The notes under the pieces: generated by a model
Database searches by the model: none
Seen by the model: only the letters and a program-made list of their open reading frames with translations
What the model was told of the DNA's origin: nothing
In this document: in pieces, positions 24,737-34,153 of the stretch
Numbering within the stretch: position 1 is the stretch's first letter
Layout of the letters: each line of letters opens with the position of its first letter
Made by a program: the position numbers and the translations under genes
NCBI RefSeq assembly: GCF_046271865.1
Contig: NZ_CP176580.1
Location: 2,232,001 to 2,296,000 of the forward strand
DNA length: 64,000 nt
DNA from: Nitrincola salilacus
Lineage (GTDB): Bacteria > Pseudomonadota > Gammaproteobacteria > Pseudomonadales > Balneatricaceae
Reading direction: 5' to 3'

Positions 24737-24809
24737 TTCAGGATATTGAGAACTCAACCTCCTGAAGGTGTACAAAACAAATATAAGAATTACTGACAAT
24801 AATGTCAGT
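24737..24809 (+). promoter_or_regulatory. Leader hairpin and palindrome before the polyol operon
   Basis: TTCAGG..TGAG-AA-CTCA..CCTGAA (24737-24766) can form a nested hairpin. ACTGACA-ATAA-TGTCAGT (24792-24809) is a perfect palindrome ending 17 bases before the binding-protein ATG. Either could be an operator or an mRNA leader structure. Confidence 0.45.
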
Positions 24810-24826
24810 TAACGGAGAGGCTCCTG

Positions 24827-26143
24827 ATGAAAAAGTTGTTCGTTCCAACCCTTATGGCATCAGCCATTGCGCTTATTTCTTCTGCTGCATTTGCGACAAC
24901 CACCTTGACGATCGGTACCGTTAACAATGGTGACATGATCCGCATGCAGGAGCTGACTTCTGTGTTTGAAGAGCAGCATCCTGATATCAAGCTGCAGTGG
25001 GTAGTACTCGAAGAAAATGTTCTGCGCCAACGTCTGACAACGGATATCGCAACTGGCGGTGGGCAGTTTGATGTCATGACAATCGGCAGCTATGAAGTGC
25101 CAATCTGGGGTAAGCAGAACTGGCTGGAGGAGATGGGCGATCTACCCGCCTCTTATGATCTGAATGATATTTTCGAATCACTGCGCGAAGGTCTGTCATA
25201 CGACGATACGCTCTATGCGCTGCCTTTCTATGCTGAAAGCTCAATGACCTATTACCGCTCCGACCTGTTCGAAGAGGCGGGTCTGTCAATGCCGGATCGC
25301 CCGACCTGGGATCAGATGCGGGAGTATGCCGTTGCGCTGCATAAGCCTGAACAGGAGCAGTATGGTATCTGCCTTCGTGGCAAAGCAGGTTGGGGTGAGA
25401 ATATTGCCTTGATCTCAACCGTTGCCAATACATTTGGTGCACGCTGGTTTGATGAAAACTGGCAACCCGAGTTTGAAGGGCCCGAATGGACAGCTGCCGT
25501 CAGCTTTTATGTCGATCTGCTGGGTAACTATGGACCTCCAGGGGCTTCGTCTAACGGGTTCAATGAGAATCTGGCGCTGTTCAACTCCGGCAAGTGTGCG
25601 ATGTGGGTGGATGCAACGGTGGCCGGCTCCTTTGTGACGGATTCCTCGCAAAGTGATGTGGCGGATTCCGTCAAGTTTGCATTGGCACCGATGCAGGTGA
25701 CAGATCGTGGCGCAGGCTGGCTCTGGGCCTGGAATCTCGCTGTTCCGGCCAGTTCAAAATCCAAAGATGAGGCCAAAACCTTCATCACCTGGGCTACATC
25801 TAAAGAGTACAGTGAACTGGTTGCCGAGCGTTATGGCATTGCCAGTATGCCGCCGGGTACGCGTGCGTCCACCTACTTCAATGAAGATTATATGAATGCT
25901 GCCTCGTTTGCGGAGAAAACCCTCGAATCGATGGGCAAGGCGGATGCAATCAACTCCACACTGAAACCCAAGCCGTATACCGGCGTGCAGTTTGCTGCGA
26001 TCCCTGAGTTCCAGGCGATTGGTACTCAGGTCGGACGTGTATTCTCAGGTGCATTGGCTGGGCAAATGAGCGTCGATGACGCGCTCAAGAGTGCTCAGAG
26101 CTCAACCCATCGTTCCATGTCGCGGGCCGGTTACTACAAGTAA
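24827..26143 (+). CDS. mtlE: Polyol/sugar ABC importer periplasmic binding protein, MtlE type
   Basis: A 438-residue protein with signal peptide MKKLFVPTLMASAIALISS (cleavage near AFA-TTT) and the SBP_bac_1 fold (TLTIGTVNNGDMIRMQELTSVFEEQHPDI). In length and sequence it matches mannitol/sorbitol binding proteins such as Pseudomonas MtlE. It captures polyols in the periplasm. GGAGAGG precedes the ATG. Two permeases, an ATPase, a mannitol dehydrogenase and a xylulokinase follow, fixing the substrate class as hexitol or pentitol. Confidence 0.88.
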   Translation: MKKLFVPTLMASAIALISSAAFATTTLTIGTVNNGDMIRMQELTSVFEEQHPDIKLQWVVLEENVLRQRLTTDIATGGGQFDVMTIGSYEVPIWGKQNWLEEMGDLPASYDLNDIFESLREGLSYDDTLYALPFYAESSMTYYRSDLFEEAGLSMPDRPTWDQMREYAVALHKPEQEQYGICLRGKAGWGENIALISTVANTFGARWFDENWQPEFEGPEWTAAVSFYVDLLGNYGPPGASSNGFNENLALFNSGKCAMWVDATVAGSFVTDSSQSDVADSVKFALAPMQVTDRGAGWLWAWNLAVPASSKSKDEAKTFITWATSKEYSELVAERYGIASMPPGTRASTYFNEDYMNAASFAEKTLESMGKADAINSTLKPKPYTGVQFAAIPEFQAIGTQVGRVFSGALAGQMSVDDALKSAQSSTHRSMSRAGYYK

Positions 26144-26153
26144 GCCGTCCGTC

Positions 26154-26177
26154 CCACCGGGAGCTGGCTCCCGGTGG
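26154..26177 (+). other. Strong intercistronic hairpin after mtlE
   Basis: CCACCGGGAG-CTGG-CTCCCGGTGG, a perfect 10-bp stem with a 4-base loop and no T run. It sits between binding-protein and permease genes, where it probably protects the upstream mRNA. The frcB hairpin at 2571-2591 has the same placement. Confidence 0.7.
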
Positions 26178-26207
26178 TCACAATAAGAAATGACAAGAGT
26201 CTTGATT

Positions 26208-27152
26208 ATGAGTACTTCCAGTCTTCCTGCCGCTGCTGATAGCGCTGCAGTCAGTGATGAACTGTCTGTTACGGTTCAGAACCGGCGCAAAAGCAAAATC
26301 AGTCTGGTGATGGTCTCTCCATCTGTTCTTATGCTGTTGGCATGGATGATCATACCGCTCTCCATGACGATCTACTTCTCACTGATGCGATACAACCTGC
26401 TGTATCCGACCGATGAGGGGTTTGTAGGGCTGGAGAACTACTACTACTTTCTGACAGATCCTGGCTTCACGGCGGGAATGTCCAATACGCTCTGGCTGGT
26501 GGGTTCGGTACTGCTGATCAGCGTTGTGCTGGGGGTGCTGATCGCTGTTCTGGTTGATAATGTTTTCTGGGGCAGGGGGATCGTACGTGTGATGCTGATC
26601 TCGCCTTTCTTTATCATGCCGACCGTGTCTGCTCTGGTCTGGAAAAACCTGCTGCTAAATCCTGTGTCGGGAGTTTTTGCTGCGATCTGGCGATTTTTCG
26701 GGGCGCAGCCGATTGACTGGTTCACTCAGTATCCCATGGGGGCGATCATCATGATCGTGTCATGGCAGTGGGTGCCTTTTGCGGTACTGATGCTGATGAC
26801 CGCGATGCAGTCGCTGGATCAGGAACAGAAGGATGCCGCACGTCTGGATGGTGCAGGTCCGATTGCGATCTTCAGGCATATCACTTTACCGCATCTGATG
26901 CGACCGATCGCGGTGGTGGTGATGATTCAGACCATCTTCCTGCTGGCGATCTTTGCCGAGATATTCACCACCACCGGTGGTGGTCCAGGATATGAAACCA
27001 CCAACCTTGCCTTTTTGATCTATACCCAGGCACTACTGGAGTTCGATGTCGGTGTGGCATCAGCCGGGGGCTTGATTGCAGTCATCATCGCCAATATTGC
27101 GGCTTTCATGTTGATCCGCATTATCGGCAAGAACCTGACTGAAAAATACTGA
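26208..27152 (+). CDS. mtlF: Polyol ABC importer permease, MtlF type
   Basis: A permease of about 314 residues with a cytoplasmic N-terminus and six spans, belonging to the MalF-like binding-protein-dependent group. The EAA-type loop is DQEQKDAARLDGAGPIAIFRHITLPHL, which contacts the ATPase. GGGPGYETTNL near the C-terminus is usual for this group. The ATG at 26208 has AAGAG eight bases upstream; an in-frame ATG at 26190 is the alternative. The next gene starts 12 bases after its stop. Confidence 0.9.
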   Translation: MSTSSLPAAADSAAVSDELSVTVQNRRKSKISLVMVSPSVLMLLAWMIIPLSMTIYFSLMRYNLLYPTDEGFVGLENYYYFLTDPGFTAGMSNTLWLVGSVLLISVVLGVLIAVLVDNVFWGRGIVRVMLISPFFIMPTVSALVWKNLLLNPVSGVFAAIWRFFGAQPIDWFTQYPMGAIIMIVSWQWVPFAVLMLMTAMQSLDQEQKDAARLDGAGPIAIFRHITLPHLMRPIAVVVMIQTIFLLAIFAEIFTTTGGGPGYETTNLAFLIYTQALLEFDVGVASAGGLIAVIIANIAAFMLIRIIGKNLTEKY

Positions 27153-27164
27153 GGGCGGGATATC

Positions 27165-28001
27165 ATGATGCTTACATTAAAACAGACCCGTCAGTTGCGC
27201 ACGGTACTGCTCGGCACGCTGGCGTGGATAGTGGCGCTGGTGGTGTTCTTCCCGATTCTGTGGATGTTCCTGACCAGTTTTAAAACAGAGCTGGCGGCGT
27301 TTTCGTCACCACCACAACTTTTCTTTACGCCGACGCTGGAAAACTACCTGCTGGTCGACAGCCGCAGTGACTATTTCCACTACGCGAAAAACTCAGTGAT
27401 CATCTCATTCGGTGCCACCCTGGCGGGCATGCTGCTGGCGGTACCGGCTGCCTATTCCATGGCGTTCTTCGAGACCAAACGCACCAAAGGTACACTGCTG
27501 TGGATGCTCTCGACCAAGATGCTGCCACCTGTTGGCGTGCTGGTCCCGATCTATCTGATCTTCAAGGATACCGGTTTGCTGGATACGCGTACCGGACTGA
27601 TCATCATCTATACCCTGATTAACCTGCCGATCATGGTGTGGATGCTGTACACCTACTTCAAGGAGATCCCGAAAGATATTCTGGAAGCTGCACGGCTGGA
27701 TGGGGCTACTCCCTTGCAGGAAATCCTGCGTGTTCTTATCCCTATCTCCAAGGGTGGTATGGCATCTACGGTATTGCTGTCATTGATTCTGTGCTGGAAC
27801 GAGGCGTTCTGGTCGCTCAATCTGACCGCATCATCTGCTGCTCCCTTGACCGCACTGGTTGCATCTTACTCAAGCCCCGAGGGGCTATTCTGGGCCAAAT
27901 TGTCGGCTGTCTCCACGCTGGCATGCGCACCGATTCTGATCTTCGGCTGGTTCAGCCAGAAGCAGTTGGTACGTGGTCTCTCCTTTGGCGCAGTGAAATA
28001 A
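27165..28001 (+). CDS. mtlG: Polyol ABC importer permease, MtlG type
   Basis: A 278-residue MalG-like inner-membrane permease with six spans. The EAA loop ILEAARLDGATPLQEILRVLIPISKGG contacts the ATPase, and FPILWMFLTSFKTELAAF follows the first span. It pairs with the preceding MtlF-type permease. Spacing to the ATPase gene is 12 bases, within one operon. Confidence 0.9.
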   Translation: MMLTLKQTRQLRTVLLGTLAWIVALVVFFPILWMFLTSFKTELAAFSSPPQLFFTPTLENYLLVDSRSDYFHYAKNSVIISFGATLAGMLLAVPAAYSMAFFETKRTKGTLLWMLSTKMLPPVGVLVPIYLIFKDTGLLDTRTGLIIIYTLINLPIMVWMLYTYFKEIPKDILEAARLDGATPLQEILRVLIPISKGGMASTVLLSLILCWNEAFWSLNLTASSAAPLTALVASYSSPEGLFWAKLSAVSTLACAPILIFGWFSQKQLVRGLSFGAVK

Positions 28002-28013
28002 CGAGGTTTTGTC

Positions 28014-29141
28014 ATGTCTGATCTGAATATTAAAAATCTGAAAAAGGTGTTCGAAGGGATCGAGATCATCAAAGGGGTTGATCTGGAGATCAAGGACCAT
28101 GAGTTTGTCGTGTTTGTCGGGCCATCCGGTTGTGGTAAGTCAACCTTGCTGCGCCTGATTGCAGGTCTGGAAGAGGTGACCAGCGGTCAGATTTTTCTGG
28201 ATAACAATGAGATCACCGATATGGCACCGGCCAAACGTGATCTTGCCATGGTGTTTCAGACCTATGCGCTCTATCCACATATGACGGTGCGCAAAAACAT
28301 GTCGTTTGCACTGGATCTGGCGGGAATAGATAAACGTGAGATAGATGCCAAGGTATCCGATGCTGCCAGAATTCTGGAGCTGGAGCCACTGCTTGAACGC
28401 AAGCCCAAGGCGCTCTCGGGTGGACAGCGTCAGCGTGTTGCGATAGGGCGAGCGATCGTCAGGCAACCAAAGATTTTCCTGTTTGATGAACCTTTGTCCA
28501 ATCTTGATGCAGCTCTTCGTGTGCAGATGAGGCTGGAGTTGGCCCGCCTGCATCAGGAGTTGAGTGCGACCATGATCTATGTAACGCATGATCAGGTGGA
28601 GGCGATGACCCTGGCCAGCAAGGTAGTGGTACTCAATGCCGGGCGTGTTGAGCAGGTAGGGAGTCCGTTGGAGCTGTATCACCACCCGGTCAATCGCTTT
28701 GTCGCTGGCTTTATCGGCACACCCAAAATGGGTTTTATGGAGGGGCGGGTCGTTACAGCAAATACCAGTGAGGTGACTCTGACACTGGGCTGTGGGCATC
28801 AATTGACACTTCCGATCAATGGCGAGGGCCTTGTAGCCGGTGGCCACGTCACGTTGGGTGTGCGACCAGAGCATCTGAGCATCACCTCACCGGAGGAGTC
28901 GGGCCTGTTGGCGTCATTAACCGTGTCTGAACATCTGGGTGCCGATACTTTTTGTTATGTCGAAATGGCAGCTGGCGAACTCCTGACTGTCAGAGCCGGT
29001 GGAGATTTCCAGGGGCAATACGGGAGCCATGTCGGTTTGAAGATAGATCTGTCTCAGTGTCATCTGTTTGATGAGGATGGTCTGGCCCGAAAGCGCATCC
29101 AGCAGACATCAACCACTACAAACCACAGTGTCGCAATCTGA
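28014..29141 (+). CDS. mtlK: Polyol ABC importer ATPase, MtlK type
   Basis: A 375-residue MalK/UgpC-type ATPase: Walker A GPSGCGKSTLLR, Q-loop VFQTYALYPHM, signature LSGGQRQRVAIGRAIVRQP, Walker B FLFDEPLSNLD, then a C-terminal TOBE/OB region (about 240-350). It energises MtlEFG. The name is taken from the Pseudomonas mtlEFGKDYZ order, which is preserved here up to the dehydrogenase. Confidence 0.91.
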   Translation: MSDLNIKNLKKVFEGIEIIKGVDLEIKDHEFVVFVGPSGCGKSTLLRLIAGLEEVTSGQIFLDNNEITDMAPAKRDLAMVFQTYALYPHMTVRKNMSFALDLAGIDKREIDAKVSDAARILELEPLLERKPKALSGGQRQRVAIGRAIVRQPKIFLFDEPLSNLDAALRVQMRLELARLHQELSATMIYVTHDQVEAMTLASKVVVLNAGRVEQVGSPLELYHHPVNRFVAGFIGTPKMGFMEGRVVTANTSEVTLTLGCGHQLTLPINGEGLVAGGHVTLGVRPEHLSITSPEESGLLASLTVSEHLGADTFCYVEMAAGELLTVRAGGDFQGQYGSHVGLKIDLSQCHLFDEDGLARKRIQQTSTTTNHSVAI

Positions 29142-29179
29142 TCGACGGCTCTCTACGCAACTGACCAACAGGATTATTC

Positions 29180-30667
29180 ATGAAACTTTCTTCAGCAACG
29201 CTGGCTGATTTGCCAGAGGGGGTCATTCGGCCCGAATATCCGCGCAACGAGACCTCAATCGGTATGGTGCACATTGGTGTAGGCGGTTTTCACCGGGCCC
29301 ATCAGGCGATCTATACCGAGCAGTTATTGAATCTTGGGCATGCCACGCAGTGGCGCATCTGTGGGGCAGGGGTGCGTTCGGCAGATAAGGCAATGAAAGA
29401 CGCGCTGGCCGCTCAGGATTACCTCTATACCCTGTGTGAGCTGGATGAGTCAGATAATACAGCGATACAGATTGTTGGCGCTATCGCAGACTTCCTGCTG
29501 GTGGATGAGGATCATCAGGCGTTGCTCGATCGTCTGTCATCACCCGATACCCGGATAGTGTCGCTGACGGTGACGGAGGGCGGTTATTTCACTGATGACA
29601 GCAGTGGCGAGTTCAAAACTTCTGATCCCGCTATTGTTCGGGATCTTGAAAACCCGACATCTCCCATGACGATGGTGGGACTGATCGCTGAGGGCTTGTT
29701 CAGGCGTCGAGCGGCTGGTATCAAACCCTTTACTGTCATGTCCTGCGATAACCTGCCGCATAATGGGGATGTCGCACGCAAGGCCGTTTTAAGCTATGCC
29801 GCGCTGCGCGACAAGGCGTTGCATGACTGGATAAACGCAGAGGTCAGCTTCCCTAACGGCATGGTGGATAGGATCACTCCGATGACCAGTGATCAGCACC
29901 GGCAGCAACTGGAGGCCAGAACCGGCATTATTGACGCCTGGCCGGTGGTGGCCGAGCCATTTCTGCAGTGGGTACTGGAAGACAAATTCTGTAATGGTAG
30001 GCCGGAGTGGGAGAGGGTCGGCGTTCAGTTTACTGATGATGTCACCCCTTATGAGGAGATGAAGATCGGGCTGCTCAATGGTGGGCATCTGGCCATGACT
30101 TTTCTGGGTACTCTGCTGGGTTATGAGTACGCCCATGAAGTGATGGCGGATGAGCTACTGAGTAACTATGTGCGTGACTATATGGATAAGGATGTGACGC
30201 CGCTGTTGTCAGATGTGCCGGGCATCGATTTGAGTGAATATAAGGATACGTTGATTCAGCGCTTTTCCAATCGGGCCATCTGCGATCAGTTGACGCGTAT
30301 CTGCTCGGACGCAGCGGCCAAGTTTCCGAAGTTCGTGCTGCCCACCTTACGAGGCCAGATCAAGAGGGGAATGCCGCTTGATCGCACGGCACTGATCATC
30401 GCTGCCTGGACACACTATCTGCAGGGCGTGGATGAAGCGGGGCGTGAGTATCCGATCCTCGATCCGCAGCTGTCACTGTTAAGGCAAACCGTCGCGGAGC
30501 CTGCTTTGATCGTGCCCGGGATGCTTGCGATTGAGGATGTGTTTGGACAGGATCTTGGGGAGTCGGATGCGTTTGTCAGTGCTTTCAGCGAACAGTTGCT
30601 GAGGCTGCAGACACTGGGCGTTCATCAAACCCTGAAACTGTTGTCATCATCAATATCTCGGAAATAG
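29180..30667 (+). CDS. mtlD: Mannitol/polyol dehydrogenase (long-chain)
   Basis: A 495-residue polyol-specific long-chain dehydrogenase. The N-terminal nucleotide-binding segment is MVHIGVGGFHRAHQAIYTEQL, and the catalytic lysine pattern is KIGLLNGGH (Lys, Asn five later, His three later). The family oxidises mannitol to fructose and often arabitol to xylulose with NAD+. The start lies 38 bases after the ATPase gene. The products would enter through the xylulokinase downstream and the fructokinase at 9 kb. Confidence 0.92.
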   Translation: MKLSSATLADLPEGVIRPEYPRNETSIGMVHIGVGGFHRAHQAIYTEQLLNLGHATQWRICGAGVRSADKAMKDALAAQDYLYTLCELDESDNTAIQIVGAIADFLLVDEDHQALLDRLSSPDTRIVSLTVTEGGYFTDDSSGEFKTSDPAIVRDLENPTSPMTMVGLIAEGLFRRRAAGIKPFTVMSCDNLPHNGDVARKAVLSYAALRDKALHDWINAEVSFPNGMVDRITPMTSDQHRQQLEARTGIIDAWPVVAEPFLQWVLEDKFCNGRPEWERVGVQFTDDVTPYEEMKIGLLNGGHLAMTFLGTLLGYEYAHEVMADELLSNYVRDYMDKDVTPLLSDVPGIDLSEYKDTLIQRFSNRAICDQLTRICSDAAAKFPKFVLPTLRGQIKRGMPLDRTALIIAAWTHYLQGVDEAGREYPILDPQLSLLRQTVAEPALIVPGMLAIEDVFGQDLGESDAFVSAFSEQLLRLQTLGVHQTLKLLSSSISRK

Positions 30668-30670
30668 ATC

Positions 30671-31651
30671 ATGAATCTGCTCGAACAACTGAAACAATAC
30701 AGTGTAGTGGTTGCTGATACCGGCGACATTGACGCGATCAGACAGTTTGCGCCTGAAGATGCTACTACCAATCCCTCAATCATTTTAAATTCTGTTAAAT
30801 CAGGTAGTTATGATCATATTTTGATGTCGATTGTTGATTCTGTGCGCCAGAAAAAGCTACCGACTGAGGAAGCGATTGCCAGTATCAGTGATCAGTTGAT
30901 CGTTGCGATGGGTATCGAAATTCTTGAATGCATACCGGGCCGGGTTTCCACTGAGGTAGATGCGCGTCTCTCGTATGATACAGCTGCCAGCATCGCCAAG
31001 GCTCGTCATCTGGTATCTCTTTATGAACAAGCCGGGATCAGTCGGTCACGTATTCTGATAAAACTGGCTGCGACCTGGGAGGGCATCAAGGCTGCACAGA
31101 TTCTCGAAAGCGAGGGTATTCAGTGCAATCTTACGCTGATATTCGGCTTTGCTCAGGCACGCGCCTGTGCCGAAGCAGGTGTTTTTCTGATATCGCCCTT
31201 CGTTGGGCGCATTCTGGACTGGTATCGGCGCGAATATCCCGAAACAGACTATCTGCCGGAAGATGAACCGGGTGTGCAGTCTGTGAAACAAATTTTCCAC
31301 TACTACCGTGAGCTGGGATATCCCACGCTGGTGATGGGTGCGAGCTTTCGTAACACCGGTGAGATCGTAGCACTGGCCGGATGTGATCGTCTGACTATCA
31401 ATCCAGCGCTGCTGTCTCAGCTACAGTCGTTAGAAGGGGGGCTGCATCCAGCACTTTCAGCCAGCGCTGGGAATGTTATGAATGTTGAACAGACTATTGA
31501 TCCTTTGACAGAAGCGCAGTTTCGGCAACAGATGCAGGATGATGTCATGGCATCCGAGATGCTGGCTTCGGGGATCAGTGGGTTTGAGGCAGACCAGGTG
31601 CAGCTTGAGCAGTTGATCACCACTTGTTTGCTGTCAGAGTCCTCAGCATGA
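30671..31651 (+). CDS. tal: Transaldolase
   Basis: A 326-residue TalB-type transaldolase with DATTNPSIILN near the N-terminus and the Schiff-base lysine at 131 in SRILIKLAATWEG. It transfers a dihydroxyacetone unit between sugar phosphates in the pentose phosphate pathway. Presence inside a polyol operon is unusual. It fits the flow of xylulose 5-phosphate and fructose 6-phosphate produced by the neighbouring enzymes. It starts three bases after the dehydrogenase stop and overlaps the next gene by 4 bp. Confidence 0.93.
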   Translation: MNLLEQLKQYSVVVADTGDIDAIRQFAPEDATTNPSIILNSVKSGSYDHILMSIVDSVRQKKLPTEEAIASISDQLIVAMGIEILECIPGRVSTEVDARLSYDTAASIAKARHLVSLYEQAGISRSRILIKLAATWEGIKAAQILESEGIQCNLTLIFGFAQARACAEAGVFLISPFVGRILDWYRREYPETDYLPEDEPGVQSVKQIFHYYRELGYPTLVMGASFRNTGEIVALAGCDRLTINPALLSQLQSLEGGLHPALSASAGNVMNVEQTIDPLTEAQFRQQMQDDVMASEMLASGISGFEADQVQLEQLITTCLLSESSA

Positions 31652-33156
31652 GTGCCATGTATCTCGGTGTGGATTGTGGTACTCAGGGCACCAAGGTTGT
31701 CATACTGGAGCGGCGAAGTGCTCGTATTCTGGGTGAAGGTTATGCTGCGCATGCCATGAACAGCAACGCCAACGGGCGGCGTGAACAGTCACCTGAGTGG
31801 TGGGTTGAGGCATTTGTATCAGCTTATCGCATGGCCGTGGATAAAGCGGCTATCGACACCCGTCAGATCTGCGGCATAGGGGTATCCGGCCAGCAGCATG
31901 GGTTGGTGGTACTGGATAAGCATGGGGAGGTAATACGCCCAGCCAAGCTATGGTGCGATACCGAAACCGCCGCAGAGAATGAGCGGTTGTTGGAGCAGTT
32001 GGGTGGGGATAAAGGCTCCATTGAACAACTTGGCCTTGTGTTGGCTACCGGTTATACCCTGTCGAAACTGGCATGGCTGAAGCGTCATGAACCGGAATCG
32101 TTTGCACGCATTGCGCACATTTTGTTGCCTCATGACTATATCAACTACTGGCTGACAGGTGAGCTGGCGTCTGAATATGGTGATGCCTCGGGTACGGGGT
32201 ACTTTGATATTAGAACGCGCTGCTGGCAAACAGATGTGCTGGCGTTGGTCAGTTCATCACCTCATATGCAGCAGGCACTACCGGCACTTCTGCCTGCCGA
32301 GATGCCTGTTGGTTATGTCAGTGCAGAGCGTGCCCGCTTATTGGGGTTGAGTGACCGCGTCATTGTGTCATCAGGCGGAGGTGATAACATGATGGGCGCC
32401 ATCGGAACGGGTAACGTCAGCGAAGGTGTCGTCACGATGAGTCTCGGGACATCAGGAACACTTTACGCCAGCTCTGCAACACCACCAGCAACTGTCAGAC
32501 CGGCGCTTGCGGCTTTCTGCTCCTCTGCGAACAACTGGCTTCCGCTGATCTGCACCATGAATCTGACTGGCGTGACGAACCAGGTGCGAACGTTGCTGGA
32601 TCTGGATCTGCAACGCTTCAATAGCCTGGCCGCACTGGCGTCTCCTGGCTCGGATGGTATTACAATGCTGCCTTTTTTGAACGGTGAGCGGGTACCGGCA
32701 CTGCCGACGGCCAGCGGGAGTATACTGGGACTGAACATGCACAATATGACTCAGGAAAACCTTTGCCGTGCGGTGATGGAGGGCACCTCTTACAGCTTGC
32801 GTTATGGGTTGGATTGTCTGAGGGAGGAGGGGATCCGGCCGACAACCTTGCGTGTGACAGGTGGTGGGGCAAAAAGCCCTGTGTGGCGACAACTGCTGGC
32901 AGATCTGATGAATACACCGGTGATCAGTCCGGTTGAGTCCGAAGCGGCAGCGCTCGGTGGCGCGATTCAGGCGATCTGGTGTGATCATCACCAAGCGGGT
33001 GGGGCGATTTCACTGTCGAGCCTGTGCGATCAGATGATCCGGTTTGATCCATCTGCTCAGGCATATCCGAATCCGGAAGCTGTCGGTGAGTATGAAGCGG
33101 CATTTCAGCATTATCTGGCGCTTTTGCAGCAGCACTACCCGAGTCTTATGCTTTAA
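31648..33156 (+). CDS. xylB: Xylulokinase
   Basis: A 502-residue FGGY-family kinase: YLGVDCGTQGTKVV at the start, SGQQHGLVVLD, then the C-terminal ATP-site TLRVTGGGAKSPVWRQLLADL. It phosphorylates D-xylulose, which the dehydrogenase would form from D-arabitol. The ATG at 31648 overlaps the transaldolase stop (ATGA); an earlier open frame from 31624 is not needed. This corresponds to mtlY in Pseudomonas. Confidence 0.92.
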   Translation: MSAMYLGVDCGTQGTKVVILERRSARILGEGYAAHAMNSNANGRREQSPEWWVEAFVSAYRMAVDKAAIDTRQICGIGVSGQQHGLVVLDKHGEVIRPAKLWCDTETAAENERLLEQLGGDKGSIEQLGLVLATGYTLSKLAWLKRHEPESFARIAHILLPHDYINYWLTGELASEYGDASGTGYFDIRTRCWQTDVLALVSSSPHMQQALPALLPAEMPVGYVSAERARLLGLSDRVIVSSGGGDNMMGAIGTGNVSEGVVTMSLGTSGTLYASSATPPATVRPALAAFCSSANNWLPLICTMNLTGVTNQVRTLLDLDLQRFNSLAALASPGSDGITMLPFLNGERVPALPTASGSILGLNMHNMTQENLCRAVMEGTSYSLRYGLDCLREEGIRPTTLRVTGGGAKSPVWRQLLADLMNTPVISPVESEAAALGGAIQAIWCDHHQAGGAISLSSLCDQMIRFDPSAQAYPNPEAVGEYEAAFQHYLALLQQHYPSLML

Positions 33157-33217
33157 TTAAAGTAACGAATGCATAGGCTGCCATGTCAGTGGTGCAGCGT
33201 GCAGGTCAAAAAGAGAG

Positions 33218-34147
33218 ATGAACATCATGGGTGGACGTAGTGACCTCCAACCGGATACTTCCTTCAAACTAGAACTGGAGCTGTCAGACACGCTCTACAG
33301 TGGATCTGTCCGTTATCTCCAGCATGGCGCAGACTCGCCCCTGATTCGTTGGCACTGTCATAAAGAGTACGAATTGCACCTGATTGTGTCGACATCCGGC
33401 AAGGTGTTTATCGGAGACTATATTGGCAATTTCAGCCCCATGCAGTTAGTGCTGACAGGACCACACCTGCCGCATAACTGGATCAGTGCTATCGATCCCG
33501 AAGTGGAAGTACCGCCGATACGGGATCGCATCATGCAGTTCTCGGGTGATTTCATCCAGCAGTGCCGCACTGTGATACCTGAAATTTCTCAGTTGGATCG
33601 TCTGCTGAAACAGGCCAGTGTCGGCATACTCTTTGATCAGAGTCTGGCGTTAGAAGTGGAGCCTCTTTTCAGGCAAGCGGCTGAAACAAGTGGGTTCAGT
33701 CGTCTGGTAATTTTTTTTACGATCATGGAGAAGCTGTCGCACACGAGTAAATACCGGTTTTTGTCATCAACCTCTTTCGACCCATTGCTGGATGAGCATG
33801 CGATAGACAGGGTCAATATCGCCGTCAACTATATCATGCGTCATTACCAGATCGGCTTGAACCTTGAGGATGTGGCGGAGGAGTTGGGTATGAAGCCCGC
33901 TTATTTTTCCAAGTTCTTCAAGCGCAGCACCGGCATTGGCTTTATCGAATTCGTCAATAATCTGCGTATCAACCGCGCCTGCGAACAACTGGTTGAAACC
34001 AATGACTCCATCACGGATATCTGTTTCCAGGTAGGCTTCAACAACATTGCCAACTTCAACCGCCGCTTTTACTGCCTCAAGGAGATGACGCCTTCAGATT
34101 ACCGACGTCAGGCGGCACTGCGCTATTATCAGCCAGTCTCATCTTAA
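33218..34147 (+). CDS. mtlR: AraC-family regulator of the polyol operon
   Basis: A 309-residue protein: N-terminal cupin-like sensor (about 20-170, HCHKEYELHLIVSTSGKVFIGDYIG) and C-terminal double helix-turn-helix (about 205-300, LNLEDVAEELGMKPAYFSKFFKRSTGIGF and ITDICFQVGFNNIANFNRRF). It resembles MtlR, the mannitol/arabitol activator of fluorescent pseudomonads. It lies 61 bases after xylB on the same strand. Candidate binding repeats are at 24481-24522. Confidence 0.87.
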   Translation: MNIMGGRSDLQPDTSFKLELELSDTLYSGSVRYLQHGADSPLIRWHCHKEYELHLIVSTSGKVFIGDYIGNFSPMQLVLTGPHLPHNWISAIDPEVEVPPIRDRIMQFSGDFIQQCRTVIPEISQLDRLLKQASVGILFDQSLALEVEPLFRQAAETSGFSRLVIFFTIMEKLSHTSKYRFLSSTSFDPLLDEHAIDRVNIAVNYIMRHYQIGLNLEDVAEELGMKPAYFSKFFKRSTGIGFIEFVNNLRINRACEQLVETNDSITDICFQVGFNNIANFNRRFYCLKEMTPSDYRRQAALRYYQPVSS

Positions 34148-34153
34148 ACAATT

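Noticed and set aside
30671..31651. Fructose-6-phosphate aldolase (FSA/TalC) instead of transaldolase
   Set aside because: The 326-residue length and the SRILIKLAATWEG active-site run are those of TalB-type transaldolase, not the ~220-residue FSA.
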